This document shows positions 42,873 through 51,305 of a DNA stretch of 64,000 nt, in pieces. The stretch lies in NCBI GenBank assembly GCA_028866015.1, contig JAGWIW010000001.1:62001-126000 (forward strand), read 5' to 3'. Origin of the DNA: Betaproteobacteria bacterium (GTDB lineage Bacteria; Pseudomonadota; Gammaproteobacteria; Burkholderiales; Ferrovaceae). The position numbers and the translations under genes were made by a program. Within the stretch, counting starts at the first letter, position 1. Each line of letters opens with the position of its first letter. The notes below the pieces were generated by a model, which was not told the DNA's origin, did no database searches, and saw only the letters and a list, made by a program, of their open reading frames with translations.

Positions 42873-44000
42873 ATGCACCGCATTTTACTGTCCCTGCTTG
42901 TTCTTTCCCTGTCGTTTCCATCGCTGGCTGACAGCACATTGACTGCCCCATACATTGCGGCCCATGCCTATTACCTGATGGAAGTGGAAAGCGGACAACC
43001 ACTGGCCGCGCTCAACCCGGACCAGCGTGTGGAACCGGCATCCCTGACCAAGCTCATGACGGCCTACCTCACTTTCAAGGCGTTGCGGGAAAAAACATTG
43101 TCCCCCGGACAAACCGTACCCGTGTCCCAGGAAGCCTGGAAAGCCGAAGGTTCCCGCATGTTCATCGACCCCATGAAGCCTGTTACCGTCGACGAACTGA
43201 TCCATGGGGTGATCATCCAGTCCGGAAACGATGCCAGCATTGCCTTGGCACAGGCCATAGCCGGGTCCGAATCAGCTTTCGTCGACCGCATGAACAAGCA
43301 GGCTGCTGAACTGGGCATGACCAATACGCATTTTGCCAATGCCACCGGCTTGCCCCACCCTCAGCATTACAGTACCGCGCATGACCTTGCCTTGCTGTCC
43401 GAGGCCCTGATCCGGGACTTTCCGGAATACTATCCGCTCTATTCCATCAAGGAATACCGCTATAACGGCATCACCCAACCCAACCGCAACCGCCTGCTGT
43501 GGATCGACGGCACTGTGGATGGGCTCAAGACAGGCCATACCGAAACGGCAGGCTACTGCCTGATCAGTTCGGCACACCGGGGTGAACGCCGTCTTCTGGC
43601 CGTGGTGCTGGGCACCAACAGCGATCTTGCCCGGACAACGGAAAGCCAGAAACTCCTCAACTGGGGTTTCCAGACCTTTGAAAGCCAGCACTTGTTCCAG
43701 AAGAATGCATCTGTGCGCACGCTCCCGGTCTTCAAGGGCGCAGCACGGGAAGTCCATGCAGGGTTCCATGAGGACGTCTGGATGACTTATCCTGTGGGCG
43801 ATGGCGCCAAAGCCCGACAGACCCTCATGACGCTGCAGCCCGTCGTGGCGCCGGTTGCCGCAGGACAAAAACTGGGAACCCTCGAGATCCGTTATGATGA
43901 TAAACCCGTGGCGGTTCACGATCTCGTGGCCCTTGAACCGGTCCCGATCGGAAACGCCTTTACCCGGGGCTGGGACACCATCCGCTTGATGCTGAAATGA
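42873..44000 (+). CDS. dacC: D-alanyl-D-alanine carboxypeptidase (PBP5/6 family)
   Basis: A 375-residue class C low-molecular-weight PBP that trims the terminal D-Ala from peptidoglycan stems. A signal peptide (cleavage near PSLA-DS) precedes the catalytic domain with S57-L-T-K60, S117-G-N and K219-T-G. A C-terminal beta domain (PBP5_C) and the amphipathic tail FTRGWDTIRLML, which anchors it to the outer face of the inner membrane, complete it. The dacC/dacA naming is not resolvable by eye. The stop overlaps dat by 4 bp. Confidence 0.93.
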   Translation: MHRILLSLLVLSLSFPSLADSTLTAPYIAAHAYYLMEVESGQPLAALNPDQRVEPASLTKLMTAYLTFKALREKTLSPGQTVPVSQEAWKAEGSRMFIDPMKPVTVDELIHGVIIQSGNDASIALAQAIAGSESAFVDRMNKQAAELGMTNTHFANATGLPHPQHYSTAHDLALLSEALIRDFPEYYPLYSIKEYRYNGITQPNRNRLLWIDGTVDGLKTGHTETAGYCLISSAHRGERRLLAVVLGTNSDLARTTESQKLLNWGFQTFESQHLFQKNASVRTLPVFKGAAREVHAGFHEDVWMTYPVGDGAKARQTLMTLQPVVAPVAAGQKLGTLEIRYDDKPVAVHDLVALEPVPIGNAFTRGWDTIRLMLK

Positions 44001-44836
44001 GTGACGTCTATCTGAACGGTCAATTCATGCCTCTGGAGCAGGCCACCGTGCCTGTGCTGGACCGCGGCTTCATTTTCGGAGACGGGGTGTACGAAGTCAT
44101 TCCGGTCTACAACCGATCTCCGCTGGCGCTGGACCGGCATCTCCGGCGCCTTGAATATTCCCTGGATGGCATCCGCATGGCTTACCCCATGTCGCGAGAT
44201 GCGTGGACAAGCCTGATCCATGAACTGATCGCACGCGAACCCAGCGCCGACCAGTCGCTTTATCTGCATGTCACCCGAGGTGTCGCACCACGGGAGCACG
44301 CTTTTCCCAAAGACGTTTCCCCCACCGTCTTTGCCATGAGCAAGCCGCTGACGCCTCCCCCGCCTTCCTGGATCAAGGATGGGGTAAGCGCGATCACCCA
44401 TGCCGATTTCCGATGGTTGCGTTGTGACCTCAAGACCACCTCACTGCTGGCCAACGTGCTCTTGCGCCAGTTGGCGGTGGATGCCGGGGCAACCGAATGC
44501 CTGCTGATCCGCGACGGGTTTCTGACTGAAGGGGCTGCCAGCAACGCGCTCATCGTCCTGGACGGACAGCTGCTGGCACCGCCACGCAACCACCTGCTGC
44601 TGCCGGGCATCACCTACGAACTGGTTCTTGAAACGGCCGCAAGACACGGCCTTCCTCACAAGGAACGACCGGTCACCGAAGCGGAACTTCGCCGTGCGCA
44701 AGAGGTCATGATGACTTCCAGTACACGTGAAATCGTCCCGATCACCCGCCTTGACGGCGTGCCCGTAGGCAATGGCAGGCCAGGCCCGGTCACGATGCGC
44801 CTGCTGGATCTCTATCAGGAGTACAAGCGACCATGA
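43997..44836 (+). CDS. dat: D-amino acid aminotransferase (class IV PLP enzyme)
   Basis: A 279-residue fold-type IV aminotransferase. The PLP lysine is K146 in RCDLKTTSLLANVL, with DRGFIFGDGVYEVIPVYN near the N-terminus and FLTEGAASNALIV and MMTSSTREIVPI for phosphate and substrate contact. The RCDLK context fits D-amino acid transaminases more than IlvE or PabC. Placed after dacC, it could recycle released D-alanine or supply D-amino acids; this is inferred from context. It overlaps ybeD by 4 bp. Confidence 0.9.
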   Translation: MSDVYLNGQFMPLEQATVPVLDRGFIFGDGVYEVIPVYNRSPLALDRHLRRLEYSLDGIRMAYPMSRDAWTSLIHELIAREPSADQSLYLHVTRGVAPREHAFPKDVSPTVFAMSKPLTPPPPSWIKDGVSAITHADFRWLRCDLKTTSLLANVLLRQLAVDAGATECLLIRDGFLTEGAASNALIVLDGQLLAPPRNHLLLPGITYELVLETAARHGLPHKERPVTEAELRRAQEVMMTSSTREIVPITRLDGVPVGNGRPGPVTMRLLDLYQEYKRP

Positions 44837-45117
44837 GAGATCTGGAAAGCAATTCCGAATCAGACGCGCTCTTTGAGTTTCCCTGTGATTTTCCCATCAA
44901 AGCCATGGGGTATACCGTGGACGGGTTTGCACAGACAGTCATGGGCATCGTTCTTCAGCACGCTCCCGATTTTGACCCGGCCACGCTGGAAATGCGCTCC
45001 AGCAGCAGTGGCAAATACCTGAGCGTCACATGCACCATCCGTGCAGTGTCCCGGGCACAGCTGGATGCACTGTATCGTGAACTCTCGGGCCATCCTTCGG
45101 TGGTCATGGTCTTGTGA
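44833..45117 (+). CDS. ybeD: DUF493 family protein (YbeD-like)
   Basis: A 94-residue protein with the small alpha-beta sandwich pattern of DUF493: FEFPCDFPIKAMGYTVDGFAQTVMGIV, then [38 protein letters not shown]. The fold resembles the ACT-like regulatory domain. It sits between dat and lipB as in many proteobacteria (dacA-ybeD-lipB-lipA), with 4-bp overlaps on both sides. A role in lipoate metabolism is often suggested from this context but not demonstrated. Confidence 0.92.
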   Translation: MRDLESNSESDALFEFPCDFPIKAMGYTVDGFAQTVMGIVLQHAPDFDPATLEMRSSSSGKYLSVTCTIRAVSRAQLDALYRELSGHPSVVMVL

Positions 45118-45761
45118 TCGCCCCAGCACGTCCGCACCCCCTGCGCATCCGGAAAATGACCGGATTGTCGGATTACGTGAGCACCTGGAATGCCATGCGT
45201 GATTTCACCAGAGAGCGTACGGAAACCACAGACGACGAACTTTGGCTGGTTCAGCATCCCCCGGTATTCACGCTGGGACTGGCCGGGAAACGGGAACACC
45301 TGATTGCCCCGTCTTCCATCCCCCTGGTGCAAGTGGATCGTGGCGGCCAAATCACATACCATGGTCCCGGACAGATCGTGCTCTACCTCCTGCTCGAACT
45401 GCGTCGCTACAAGCTGTCGGTCAAGCAACTGGTATCCCTCATGGAGCAAGCCCTGCTCGACCTTTTGGCTACTCATGGCATTTCGGCGGAAAGACAACCC
45501 GGGGCACCGGGAATATATGTGCAAGGAGCAAAAATCGCTGCCCTGGGGCTGCGCATCCAGAGAGGATGCTGTTATCACGGATTGTCCCTCAACGTGGATG
45601 TGGACCTGGCCCCATTTCAATTCATCAACCCTTGCGGATACGCCGGCCTGGCAGTAACCCGCACGGCTGATCTTGGTGTTGAGGTGCCGCTCGAAACGCT
45701 TGAATCAGCGCTCGTGGGGCAGTTGGCTGAACTCATGGGGGCGCATCCGGTATTCACATGA
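45114..45761 (+). CDS. lipB: Octanoyl-(acyl carrier protein)-protein N-octanoyltransferase LipB
   Basis: A 215-residue transferase that moves octanoate from ACP to lipoyl domains of 2-oxoacid dehydrogenases and GcvH. Conserved blocks: [55 protein letters not shown] with the catalytic lysine, and [14 protein letters not shown] with the catalytic cysteine. The GTG start at 45114 overlaps ybeD. A later ATG (45156) would truncate the conserved N-terminus. Confidence 0.96.
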   Translation: MIAPARPHPLRIRKMTGLSDYVSTWNAMRDFTRERTETTDDELWLVQHPPVFTLGLAGKREHLIAPSSIPLVQVDRGGQITYHGPGQIVLYLLLELRRYKLSVKQLVSLMEQALLDLLATHGISAERQPGAPGIYVQGAKIAALGLRIQRGCCYHGLSLNVDVDLAPFQFINPCGYAGLAVTRTADLGVEVPLETLESALVGQLAELMGAHPVFT

Positions 45762-46702
45762 GCACAAAAGAAAAAGGCGCGCAAAAAACGGCGCGCATTC
45801 CCATCAAGATCGAACCGCAACCGCCTCTGCGCAAGCCGGATTGGATCAGGGTCCGCACCGCATCCAGCGCCCGCTTCAGCGAAATCAAGTCCATCCTGCG
45901 CGAGAACAAGCTGCACTCGGTGTGCGAGGAAGCTTCCTGCCCCAATATTGGCGAATGTTTCAGCCATGGCACCGCCACGTTCATGATCATGGGCGATCGT
46001 TGCACGCGCCGGTGCCCGTTTTGCGATGTGGGCCATGGTCGGCCAGACCCTTTGGATGCCCAAGAGCCCCAGCATCTGGCCCAGAGCATCGCGCAAATGA
46101 GATTACGCTATGTGGTGGTCACCAGCGTCGACCGGGATGACCTGCGCGACGGTGGCGCCGATCATTTTTCCCGATGCATTGCAGCCATCCGGGCCTCGTC
46201 GCCGGATACCCGCATTGAAATCCTGGTGCCTGACTTCAGGGGCCGGCTTGATCTGGCGCTGGACATTTTGGGCCAGAGCCTGCCGGACGTGATGAATCAC
46301 AACCTGGAAACCGTACCGCGACTTTACAGGCAGGCCCGGCCCGGCGCCGACTACCAGCATTCCCTGACCTTGCTGAAGCGCTTCAAGGAAGCCCATCCGG
46401 ACATTCCCACCAAGTCAGGGCTGATGGTTGGGCTGGGCGAGACAGACGACGAGATCATCGAGGTCCTGAAGGACTTGCGCCAGCACAAGGTGGAGATGCT
46501 CACTATCGGGCAGTATTTGCAGCCCACGTTGCATCACCTGCCCGTGACCCGCTTCGTCACGCCGGAACGATTCAGGCAGTTTGAAGAAGAAGCAAAAAGC
46601 CTGGGATTTTCTCACGCAGCCTGCGGACCGATGGTCCGCTCGAGTTACCATGCTGATCAGCAGGCTCAGGCCGCCGGTTTGCCGGTGGTGAATACCCCCT
46701 AG
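45758..46702 (+). CDS. lipA: Lipoyl synthase
   Basis: A 314-residue radical-SAM enzyme that inserts two sulphurs into octanoyl chains. The auxiliary cluster uses [12 protein letters not shown] (C-x4-C-x5-C) and the radical-SAM cluster uses CTRRCPFC (C-x3-C-x2-C). Other signatures are [37 protein letters not shown] and the C-terminal [11 protein letters not shown]. It overlaps lipB by 4 bp and ends the plus-strand run that began at mreB. The hairpin at 46848-46887 is the likely terminator. Confidence 0.97.
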   Translation: MSTKEKGAQKTARIPIKIEPQPPLRKPDWIRVRTASSARFSEIKSILRENKLHSVCEEASCPNIGECFSHGTATFMIMGDRCTRRCPFCDVGHGRPDPLDAQEPQHLAQSIAQMRLRYVVVTSVDRDDLRDGGADHFSRCIAAIRASSPDTRIEILVPDFRGRLDLALDILGQSLPDVMNHNLETVPRLYRQARPGADYQHSLTLLKRFKEAHPDIPTKSGLMVGLGETDDEIIEVLKDLRQHKVEMLTIGQYLQPTLHHLPVTRFVTPERFRQFEEEAKSLGFSHAACGPMVRSSYHADQQAQAAGLPVVNTP

Positions 46703-46783
46703 CAACTGAAGTTTTATGGATCACCCGTTAAACTGGAGTTCATGGACCTGCCGAGTCCAGGTATGAGATGATGCTTTAAACAC

Positions 46784-46811
46784 AAAAAAAACCCCTTCAC
46801 AAGGAAGGGGT
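46784..46811 (-). terminator. Strong intrinsic terminator of the ketosynthase-ACP-hydrolase operon
   Basis: Stem ACCCCTTC (46791-46798) with GAAGGGGT (46804-46811), loop ACAAG. On the minus strand the hairpin is followed by seven T residues (A-run at 46784-46790). It is about 220 bp beyond the ketosynthase stop and points in the direction of that operon. Confidence 0.85.
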
Positions 46812-46847
46812 AGCCCGAAGGGAGAAAAAAGGGCTTGAAGAGAGGGT

Positions 46848-46887
46848 AAAAATGGTCACGGTCTTTAACAAGGCAGTGACCATTTTT
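46848..46887. terminator. Bidirectional 12-bp-stem terminator after lipA
   Basis: AAAAATGGTCAC (46848-46859) and GTGACCATTTTT (46876-46887) are perfect inverted arms around a 16-nt loop. T-runs are present in either reading direction. It is well placed to end the lipA transcript on the plus strand and to act as a first stop for minus-strand transcripts. Confidence 0.8.
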
Positions 46888-47029
46888 CATACTAATTAAG
46901 AGTTATTCTCATTTCAAGGCAATCACCCGGACTGCTTGACCCCTATCAAGAAAGCCCGCCTCACAAACTGCTTCTGTTTCCAGCAAGTGGTTGCAATACT
47001 GATCGCTGTTGGCTGTATCGGTCGGCGCT

Positions 47030-48265
47030 TTAGGGAAGGTATCGTCGCGCAACCAGCACGGCGTTGTTGCCGCCAAAACCGAAGGAATTGCTCATCACGG
47101 TGTCCAGCACCGGTAGCTTGCGTGCACCTTCGGGTACATAGTCCAGGTCGCATTCGGGATCGGGCTGTGCAAGATGTGCCGTGGGAGGAACAATCCCGGT
47201 TCGCAAGGCTCCCAGCGCTGCCACCATTTCCACCGCCCCGGTGGCCCCCATCAGATGACCATGCAGCGCCTTGGTGGCGCTGACTGGAATTCGATGCGCC
47301 CATGGCCCGAACACCTGCTTGATGGCATTCGTTTCAGAGATGTCACCCACTTGGGTGCCGGTCCCATGAGCATTGATGTGCTGGATGTCGCCAGGCCCCA
47401 TGCCGGCCTGCGCCAGGGCAGCTTGCATGGCTCGGGCTTGCCCTCCTGCGTCGGGCTGTGTGATGTGGCTTGCATCCGTGGTATTGCCGTAACCGATAAT
47501 TTCAGCCAGGATCGTTGCCCCACGGGCTTCTGCTGAAGAGGCTTCTTCCAGCACCAATGCCGCGGCGCCTTCCCCCAGAATGAATCCACTGCGATCCTTC
47601 GCAAAAGGCCGGCATGACGTTTCGGGATGTTCGGGATCCGGCTTGGCCAGCGTTTGCAGCGACTCCCAGGCTTTCATCACGCCCAGTGTCAGCAGGGCTT
47701 CCCCGCCACCCGCCACGGCGAAGCGCAACCGGCCCGCGCGGATGGCCGTGAATGCTTCGCCAATGGCCACAGCAGAGGATGAACAGGCCGAACTGTACGT
47801 GAAGCTAGGGCCCCGGATTTTGTATTCGATACCGATCTGCCCTGTGGAGGAATTCGCCATGAACATGACGATCGTTGAGGGCCGTGGACGTGCCGCGTGG
47901 TTGAGAAAGGATTCCACATAGGCTTGCTCCAGGGTGGTAGCCCCCCCCATGCCCGTCCCCCAGAAAATGCCGCACTCGAGGCCGGCATCCCCATGAAAAT
48001 CCATGCGCGCCTGCCCAAGGGCTTCGCGGGTTGCGAGCAGGGACAGCTGCGCAACACGATCGAGCATCAACCGGCGCAACTTGGGGAAATGGTTTTCGAC
48101 AGGAGCAGTGACCGGTGCAGCCAGCGGGGAAACCAGCTGGCCTACCCATGGGGTTTCCAGCGCACGCACGCCGGAAATACCCTGGTTAAGTGCCTGCACC
48201 AGGGCATCAGCATGTTCCCCCAGCGGCGTGATGGCCCCAACGCCGGTGACGACAACACGCCGCAT
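47030..48265 (-). CDS. FabF-type beta-ketoacyl-ACP synthase of a small acyl-ACP cluster
   Basis: A 411-residue condensing enzyme of the KAS II (FabF/KS) family. The catalytic triad is complete: C161 in TYSSACSSSAVAIG, H300 in NAHGTGTQVGD and H337 in KALHGHLMGATG, with K332. The Gly-rich end NSFGFGGNNAVLV is normal. Housekeeping fabF usually sits in a fab cluster; here the gene ends a three-gene unit with its own ACP and an alpha/beta hydrolase. It is therefore likely to serve a dedicated acyl product, such as an unusual fatty acid, lipid or pigment precursor. No acyltransferase, ketoreductase or dehydratase gene is adjacent, so it must borrow those steps from the core pathway or do one condensation. 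Product unknown. Confidence 0.88.
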   Translation of the reverse strand: MRRVVVTGVGAITPLGEHADALVQALNQGISGVRALETPWVGQLVSPLAAPVTAPVENHFPKLRRLMLDRVAQLSLLATREALGQARMDFHGDAGLECGIFWGTGMGGATTLEQAYVESFLNHAARPRPSTIVMFMANSSTGQIGIEYKIRGPSFTYSSACSSSAVAIGEAFTAIRAGRLRFAVAGGGEALLTLGVMKAWESLQTLAKPDPEHPETSCRPFAKDRSGFILGEGAAALVLEEASSAEARGATILAEIIGYGNTTDASHITQPDAGGQARAMQAALAQAGMGPGDIQHINAHGTGTQVGDISETNAIKQVFGPWAHRIPVSATKALHGHLMGATGAVEMVAALGALRTGIVPPTAHLAQPDPECDLDYVPEGARKLPVLDTVMSNSFGFGGNNAVLVARRYLP

Positions 48266-48267
48266 GC

Positions 48268-48534
48268 TCAGGCTCCCTGCCCTCCGGCATCAAGCTGGAT
48301 GCCTTGCTTGGCCACCATGGCATCCACTTCGCGCGCAATGTCTCCCACTGTTTTGATGGGAACCGGCTCACCGGTCATTTTCAGCTTGAACTTGTCTTCC
48401 AGCATGAACATGAATTCCACAGTGGCCAGCGAATCGACGCCCAGCTCCTCCAGCTTGGAATCTGGGTGAACCTGGTCTGGCGACAGTCCGAATTCTTCGA
48501 CCAGCATTTTCTGAATTACAGGCAATGAACTCAT
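48268..48534 (-). CDS. Dedicated acyl carrier protein
   Basis: An 88-residue acyl carrier protein. The phosphopantetheine serine is S35 in LEELGVDSLATVEFMFMLED, in a normal helix II context. It has the acidic first half (EEFGLSPDQVHPDSKLEEL) of ACPs but a more basic C-terminal half (KFKLKMTGEPVPIKT) than housekeeping AcpP, consistent with a specialised partner set. ATG 48534 follows the hydrolase stop by 10 bp; the frame extends to 48579 inside that gene but the family N-terminus is at MSSLPVIQ. The ketosynthase starts 2 bp after it. Confidence 0.92.
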   Translation of the reverse strand: MSSLPVIQKMLVEEFGLSPDQVHPDSKLEELGVDSLATVEFMFMLEDKFKLKMTGEPVPIKTVGDIAREVDAMVAKQGIQLDAGGQGA

Positions 48535-48544
48535 ATGCTCGGCC

Positions 48545-49378
48545 TCACCCCACCAACCGGAGTCTGGTTTGTTCCGCACTCAAGGCCCTCTGGGACTGTT
48601 GTTGGACAAACTCCAGTGTTTCCTGGGCTACGCGCTCCTTTTCAAAATCCATGGTGATGATGTGATAGCAATTTTCCAGCAGGACTTTTCTGACTTCGCC
48701 GGACGAGATGCCGCGCTCGATGGTTTCGGCATTGCGCGGGCTTGCCAGATCGTCTTCAATCGCATGCATTATAAGCGTCGGGGCGGAAATTTTATGCAAA
48801 TTACCGCGCACATGCTTCATCAGCCGTTCGGACTGGTAAACACCGGTCAGCGGTGATTGCGATGAACCCAGGGCTGAAGTACCCCGCTTGGCCATCTGGG
48901 TCGCAACCCACTGGCGGATGCGCTCATCCTTGAGTCCATAGGGTGGGCGCTCTGTCAGGGACACCAGGAAACGTGCCGGCGTGTAATAGCCCAGAAACTT
49001 GAACCAGCGCATCCAGGTGACGTTCCAGCCGTCATACCGCAGGGGTGCGGAATAAAGGCAAAGTGCATGCATGTCGCTGCTGCGCTTCATGGCCAGTTCC
49101 ATGCACAGGTCGGCGCCAATGCACAGGCCCGCCACGCTCACTTCCCCGTGCTCCCGCTTGAGTTCGTCGAACTGGGCTTCTATCTGTTCCAGCCAGTGTT
49201 CCCAATGGGTTGTCTCGCGCGGGACAGGGTCATCGAATACGGAGTAACCCTGAATGTTGGGAATGCGTACCGTATAGCCACCGGCGACATTGAGTTTGCG
49301 CCCGATGTACTGCAATTGCTGCGGTGTCCCGTAAAGGCCGTGCAGCAAAAGGACTGCACCCTGGCCCTTGCCAGTCAT
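48545..49378 (-). CDS. Alpha/beta hydrolase-fold enzyme with a cysteine nucleophile (GLCIG)
   Basis: A 277-residue alpha/beta hydrolase resembling carboxylesterase Est30-type proteins. The oxyanion segment is LLLHGLYGTPQQL (near 11-22). The nucleophile elbow reads VAGLCIGAD, with Cys86 where Ser is usual. The acid is D209 or D210 in HAIEDDLASP, and the histidine is H239 in CYHIITMD. A GxCxG box is known from PHA synthases (PhaC) and dienelactone hydrolase, where Cys forms an acyl-thioester or suits slow hydrolysis. No signal peptide is visible, so it acts in the cytoplasm. As first gene of an operon with an ACP and a ketosynthase, it probably takes acyl groups from that ACP, as a transferase or thioesterase; this is inference. 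No upstream in-frame alternative ATG exists before a stop. Confidence 0.85.
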   Translation of the reverse strand: MTGKGQGAVLLLHGLYGTPQQLQYIGRKLNVAGGYTVRIPNIQGYSVFDDPVPRETTHWEHWLEQIEAQFDELKREHGEVSVAGLCIGADLCMELAMKRSSDMHALCLYSAPLRYDGWNVTWMRWFKFLGYYTPARFLVSLTERPPYGLKDERIRQWVATQMAKRGTSALGSSQSPLTGVYQSERLMKHVRGNLHKISAPTLIMHAIEDDLASPRNAETIERGISSGEVRKVLLENCYHIITMDFEKERVAQETLEFVQQQSQRALSAEQTRLRLVG

Positions 49379-49468
49379 GTGAATCGTGTCGATGGCTGAT
49401 CACTCCTGACTAAATTTTAGGCAACCCATCCCAACGGAACAATTTGTTACATGTCGGGCAATCTGGCA

Positions 49469-49474
49469 ATTATA
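49469..49474 (-). promoter_or_regulatory. Possible -10 of the hydrolase-ACP-ketosynthase operon
   Basis: TATAAT is present on the minus strand about 90 bp before the hydrolase ATG, in an AT-rich patch that contrasts with its surroundings. No clear -35 accompanies it. The remaining 169-bp gap to ychF contains no gene. Confidence 0.3.
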
Positions 49475-49547
49475 TATGGGATTTTTGGACATTCCATGTA
49501 TCCGGTTAGCCAACCAGAAGACAAAGACAATTTATCCTGGAAGTCGT

Positions 49548-50639
49548 TCAGACATTGAACCGAAAATGCATGACGTCTCCGTCTTTAACCCGGTAGTCTT
49601 TGCCTTCCAGGCGCATTTTCCCTGCCTCCTTGGCCCCCTGCTCGCCGGAACAGGCCACGAAGTCCTCATAGGCAATCACTTCGGCCCGAATGAAACCCCG
49701 CTCGAAATCGTTGTGAATGACGCCGGCTGCCTGGGGAGCAGTATCCCCGGCGTGAATGGTCCAGGCGCGAACTTCCTTGACCCCGGCTGTAAAGTAGGTC
49801 TCCAGGCCCAGCAACCGGTAAACAGCACGGATCAGACGGTTTAGCCCGGGTTCGGAAAGCCCCATGTCGGCAAGGAAGAGGGCCTGGTCTGCCTCATCCA
49901 GATCCGCCACCTGGGCTTCGAGTGCGGCGCAAACAGGAACCACCGGCGCTCCTTCGCGCGCCGCGTAAGCTTCGACCTGTTCCAGCAGCGGGTTGTTCTG
50001 GAAGCCGGTGTCCAGGACGTTGGCCACGTATAGGGTTGGCTTCACCGTAATCAGGCAGAGCGGACGAAGCAGGGCCAACTCCTCCTCATCCAGCCCCAAG
50101 GCACGCACCGGTTGCCCCTGATTGAGCTGCGCATGGACACGTTCCAGCAGTTGGGCCAGCCGGGCAGCTTCCTTGTCGCCTGACTTTGCAGCCTTCTGGG
50201 TTCGTGCCACCGCCTTTTCCACTGTGGAAAGGTCTGCCAGGGCCAGCTCGGTATGGATGGTTTCGATGTCGTCGAGCGGCTGGATGCGGCCGGCCACATG
50301 CACCACGTTGGGATCCTCAAAACACCGGACCACGTGGGCAATGGCATCCGTTTCGCGAATGTTCGCCAGGAACTGGTTGCCCAACCCTTCGCCTTTGGAG
50401 GCGCCTGCCACCAGTCCGGCAATGTCCACGAACTCCGTCACCGCCGGCAGCACCCGTTCTGGATGAACGATGCCGGCAAGAACAGCCAACCGTGGATCCG
50501 GCACTTCCACAACGCCAACGTTTGGCTCAATGGTGCAGAAGGGATAGTTTTCCGCAGCGATGCCCGCCTTGGTGAGCGCGTTGAACAGGGTGGACTTGCC
50601 CACGTTGGGCAGCCCGACGATACCGCATTTGAGGCTCAT
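49548..50639 (-). CDS. ychF: Redox-regulated ATPase YchF (Obg-like)
   Basis: A 363-residue P-loop protein of the OBG/YchF family that hydrolyses ATP in preference to GTP and associates with ribosomes. Motifs: G1 [15 protein letters not shown]3 DIAGLV and a modified G4 region consistent with ATP use. A coiled-coil insertion and C-terminal TGS domain ([41 protein letters not shown]) follow. It lies 4 bp after pth, the conserved pth-ychF pair. Confidence 0.97.
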   Translation of the reverse strand: MSLKCGIVGLPNVGKSTLFNALTKAGIAAENYPFCTIEPNVGVVEVPDPRLAVLAGIVHPERVLPAVTEFVDIAGLVAGASKGEGLGNQFLANIRETDAIAHVVRCFEDPNVVHVAGRIQPLDDIETIHTELALADLSTVEKAVARTQKAAKSGDKEAARLAQLLERVHAQLNQGQPVRALGLDEEELALLRPLCLITVKPTLYVANVLDTGFQNNPLLEQVEAYAAREGAPVVPVCAALEAQVADLDEADQALFLADMGLSEPGLNRLIRAVYRLLGLETYFTAGVKEVRAWTIHAGDTAPQAAGVIHNDFERGFIRAEVIAYEDFVACSGEQGAKEAGKMRLEGKDYRVKDGDVMHFRFNV

Positions 50640-50643
50640 GCCG

Positions 50644-51255
50644 TCAACCTTTATTTGCTGCAGCGCCTTTCCCGGGCGCCGCGTGAAGATTCATCATTGC
50701 TGCTGCCGCTTGACCCGAAACCAGTTCCGGCAACACACCCAGGGCACGCTCCAGGGCTTCGTCTATGGCATCCTGCTCGCTGCGGGAAGGACGATGCAGC
50801 ACAAAATCGGCCACTGCATCCCTCTGTCCGGGATGTCCGATGCCAATGCGCAGGCGCCAGAACTCAGGGCTACCCAGTGCCGCAATCAGGTCCTTGAGGC
50901 CATTATGACCAGCCGCCCCACCGCCTCTCTTGACTTTGGCAACGCCGGGGGGAAGATCCAGCTCGTCATGAACAACCAGCACCTGGTCCGGGGTGAAACG
51001 GTGAAAGTGGGTCAGCGCGGCAACGGCTCGGCCGCTTGCATTCATGTAAGTGCCCGGCTTCAGCAGCCAGAGCACTCGTCCGTCCAGGAGGACTTTGGCG
51101 ACTTCACCATGAAAGCGGGATTCATGCCTGAAAGCCTGTCCTGCAGCCTGAGCCACCCGATCCACAAACCAGAAACCGGCATTGTGGCGGGTGTGCTGGT
51201 AGTCGGCCCCGGGGTTGCCGAGGCCGACGATCAGCTGCAAGGGACTGGTGGTCAC
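50644..51255 (-). CDS. pth: Peptidyl-tRNA hydrolase
   Basis: A 203-residue esterase that releases peptides from tRNA after premature drop-off. The family start [30 protein letters not shown] carries the catalytic histidine (HNAGF). [50 protein letters not shown] and [10 protein letters not shown] complete the active site. The start is GTG 51255. It follows rplY by 50 bp, with a hairpin in the gap. Confidence 0.96.
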   Translation of the reverse strand: MTTSPLQLIVGLGNPGADYQHTRHNAGFWFVDRVAQAAGQAFRHESRFHGEVAKVLLDGRVLWLLKPGTYMNASGRAVAALTHFHRFTPDQVLVVHDELDLPPGVAKVKRGGGAAGHNGLKDLIAALGSPEFWRLRIGIGHPGQRDAVADFVLHRPSRSEQDAIDEALERALGVLPELVSGQAAAAMMNLHAAPGKGAAANKG

Positions 51256-51285
51256 GGGACCGCGTTAATTTCCCGGCACGCGGAG

Positions 51286-51305
51286 TGCACGGGAAAACCC
51301 GTGCA
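51286..51305 (-). repeat. 8-bp-stem hairpin directly after rplY
   Basis: Arms TGCACGGG and CCCGTGCA form a perfect stem around a 4-nt loop (AAAA on the plus strand, TTTT on the minus strand). It abuts the rplY stop codon. No T-run follows on the minus strand, so it is not a standard terminator; mRNA stabilisation or processing between rplY and pth is more likely. Confidence 0.6.

Larger units (their letters stand above)
46703..47029. other. Gene-free 327-bp gap with several hairpins between lipA and the ketosynthase gene
   Basis: No open frame of note. From left to right it holds a short lipA trailer, a minus-strand terminator (46784-46811), a weak AGCCC/GGGCT hairpin (46812-46835), a 12-bp-stem bidirectional terminator (46848-46887), and ATTAAGAGTTATTCTCATT at 46895-46913, whose TTATTCTCA part resembles half a Fur box. 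The final 115 bp up to the ketosynthase stop show nothing I can name. Confidence 0.6.

Noticed and set aside
46895-46913. Fur box
   Set aside because: Only one half (TGAGAAT on the minus strand) matches well. No gene start lies downstream in either direction, so I mention it only as part of the possible small-RNA region.
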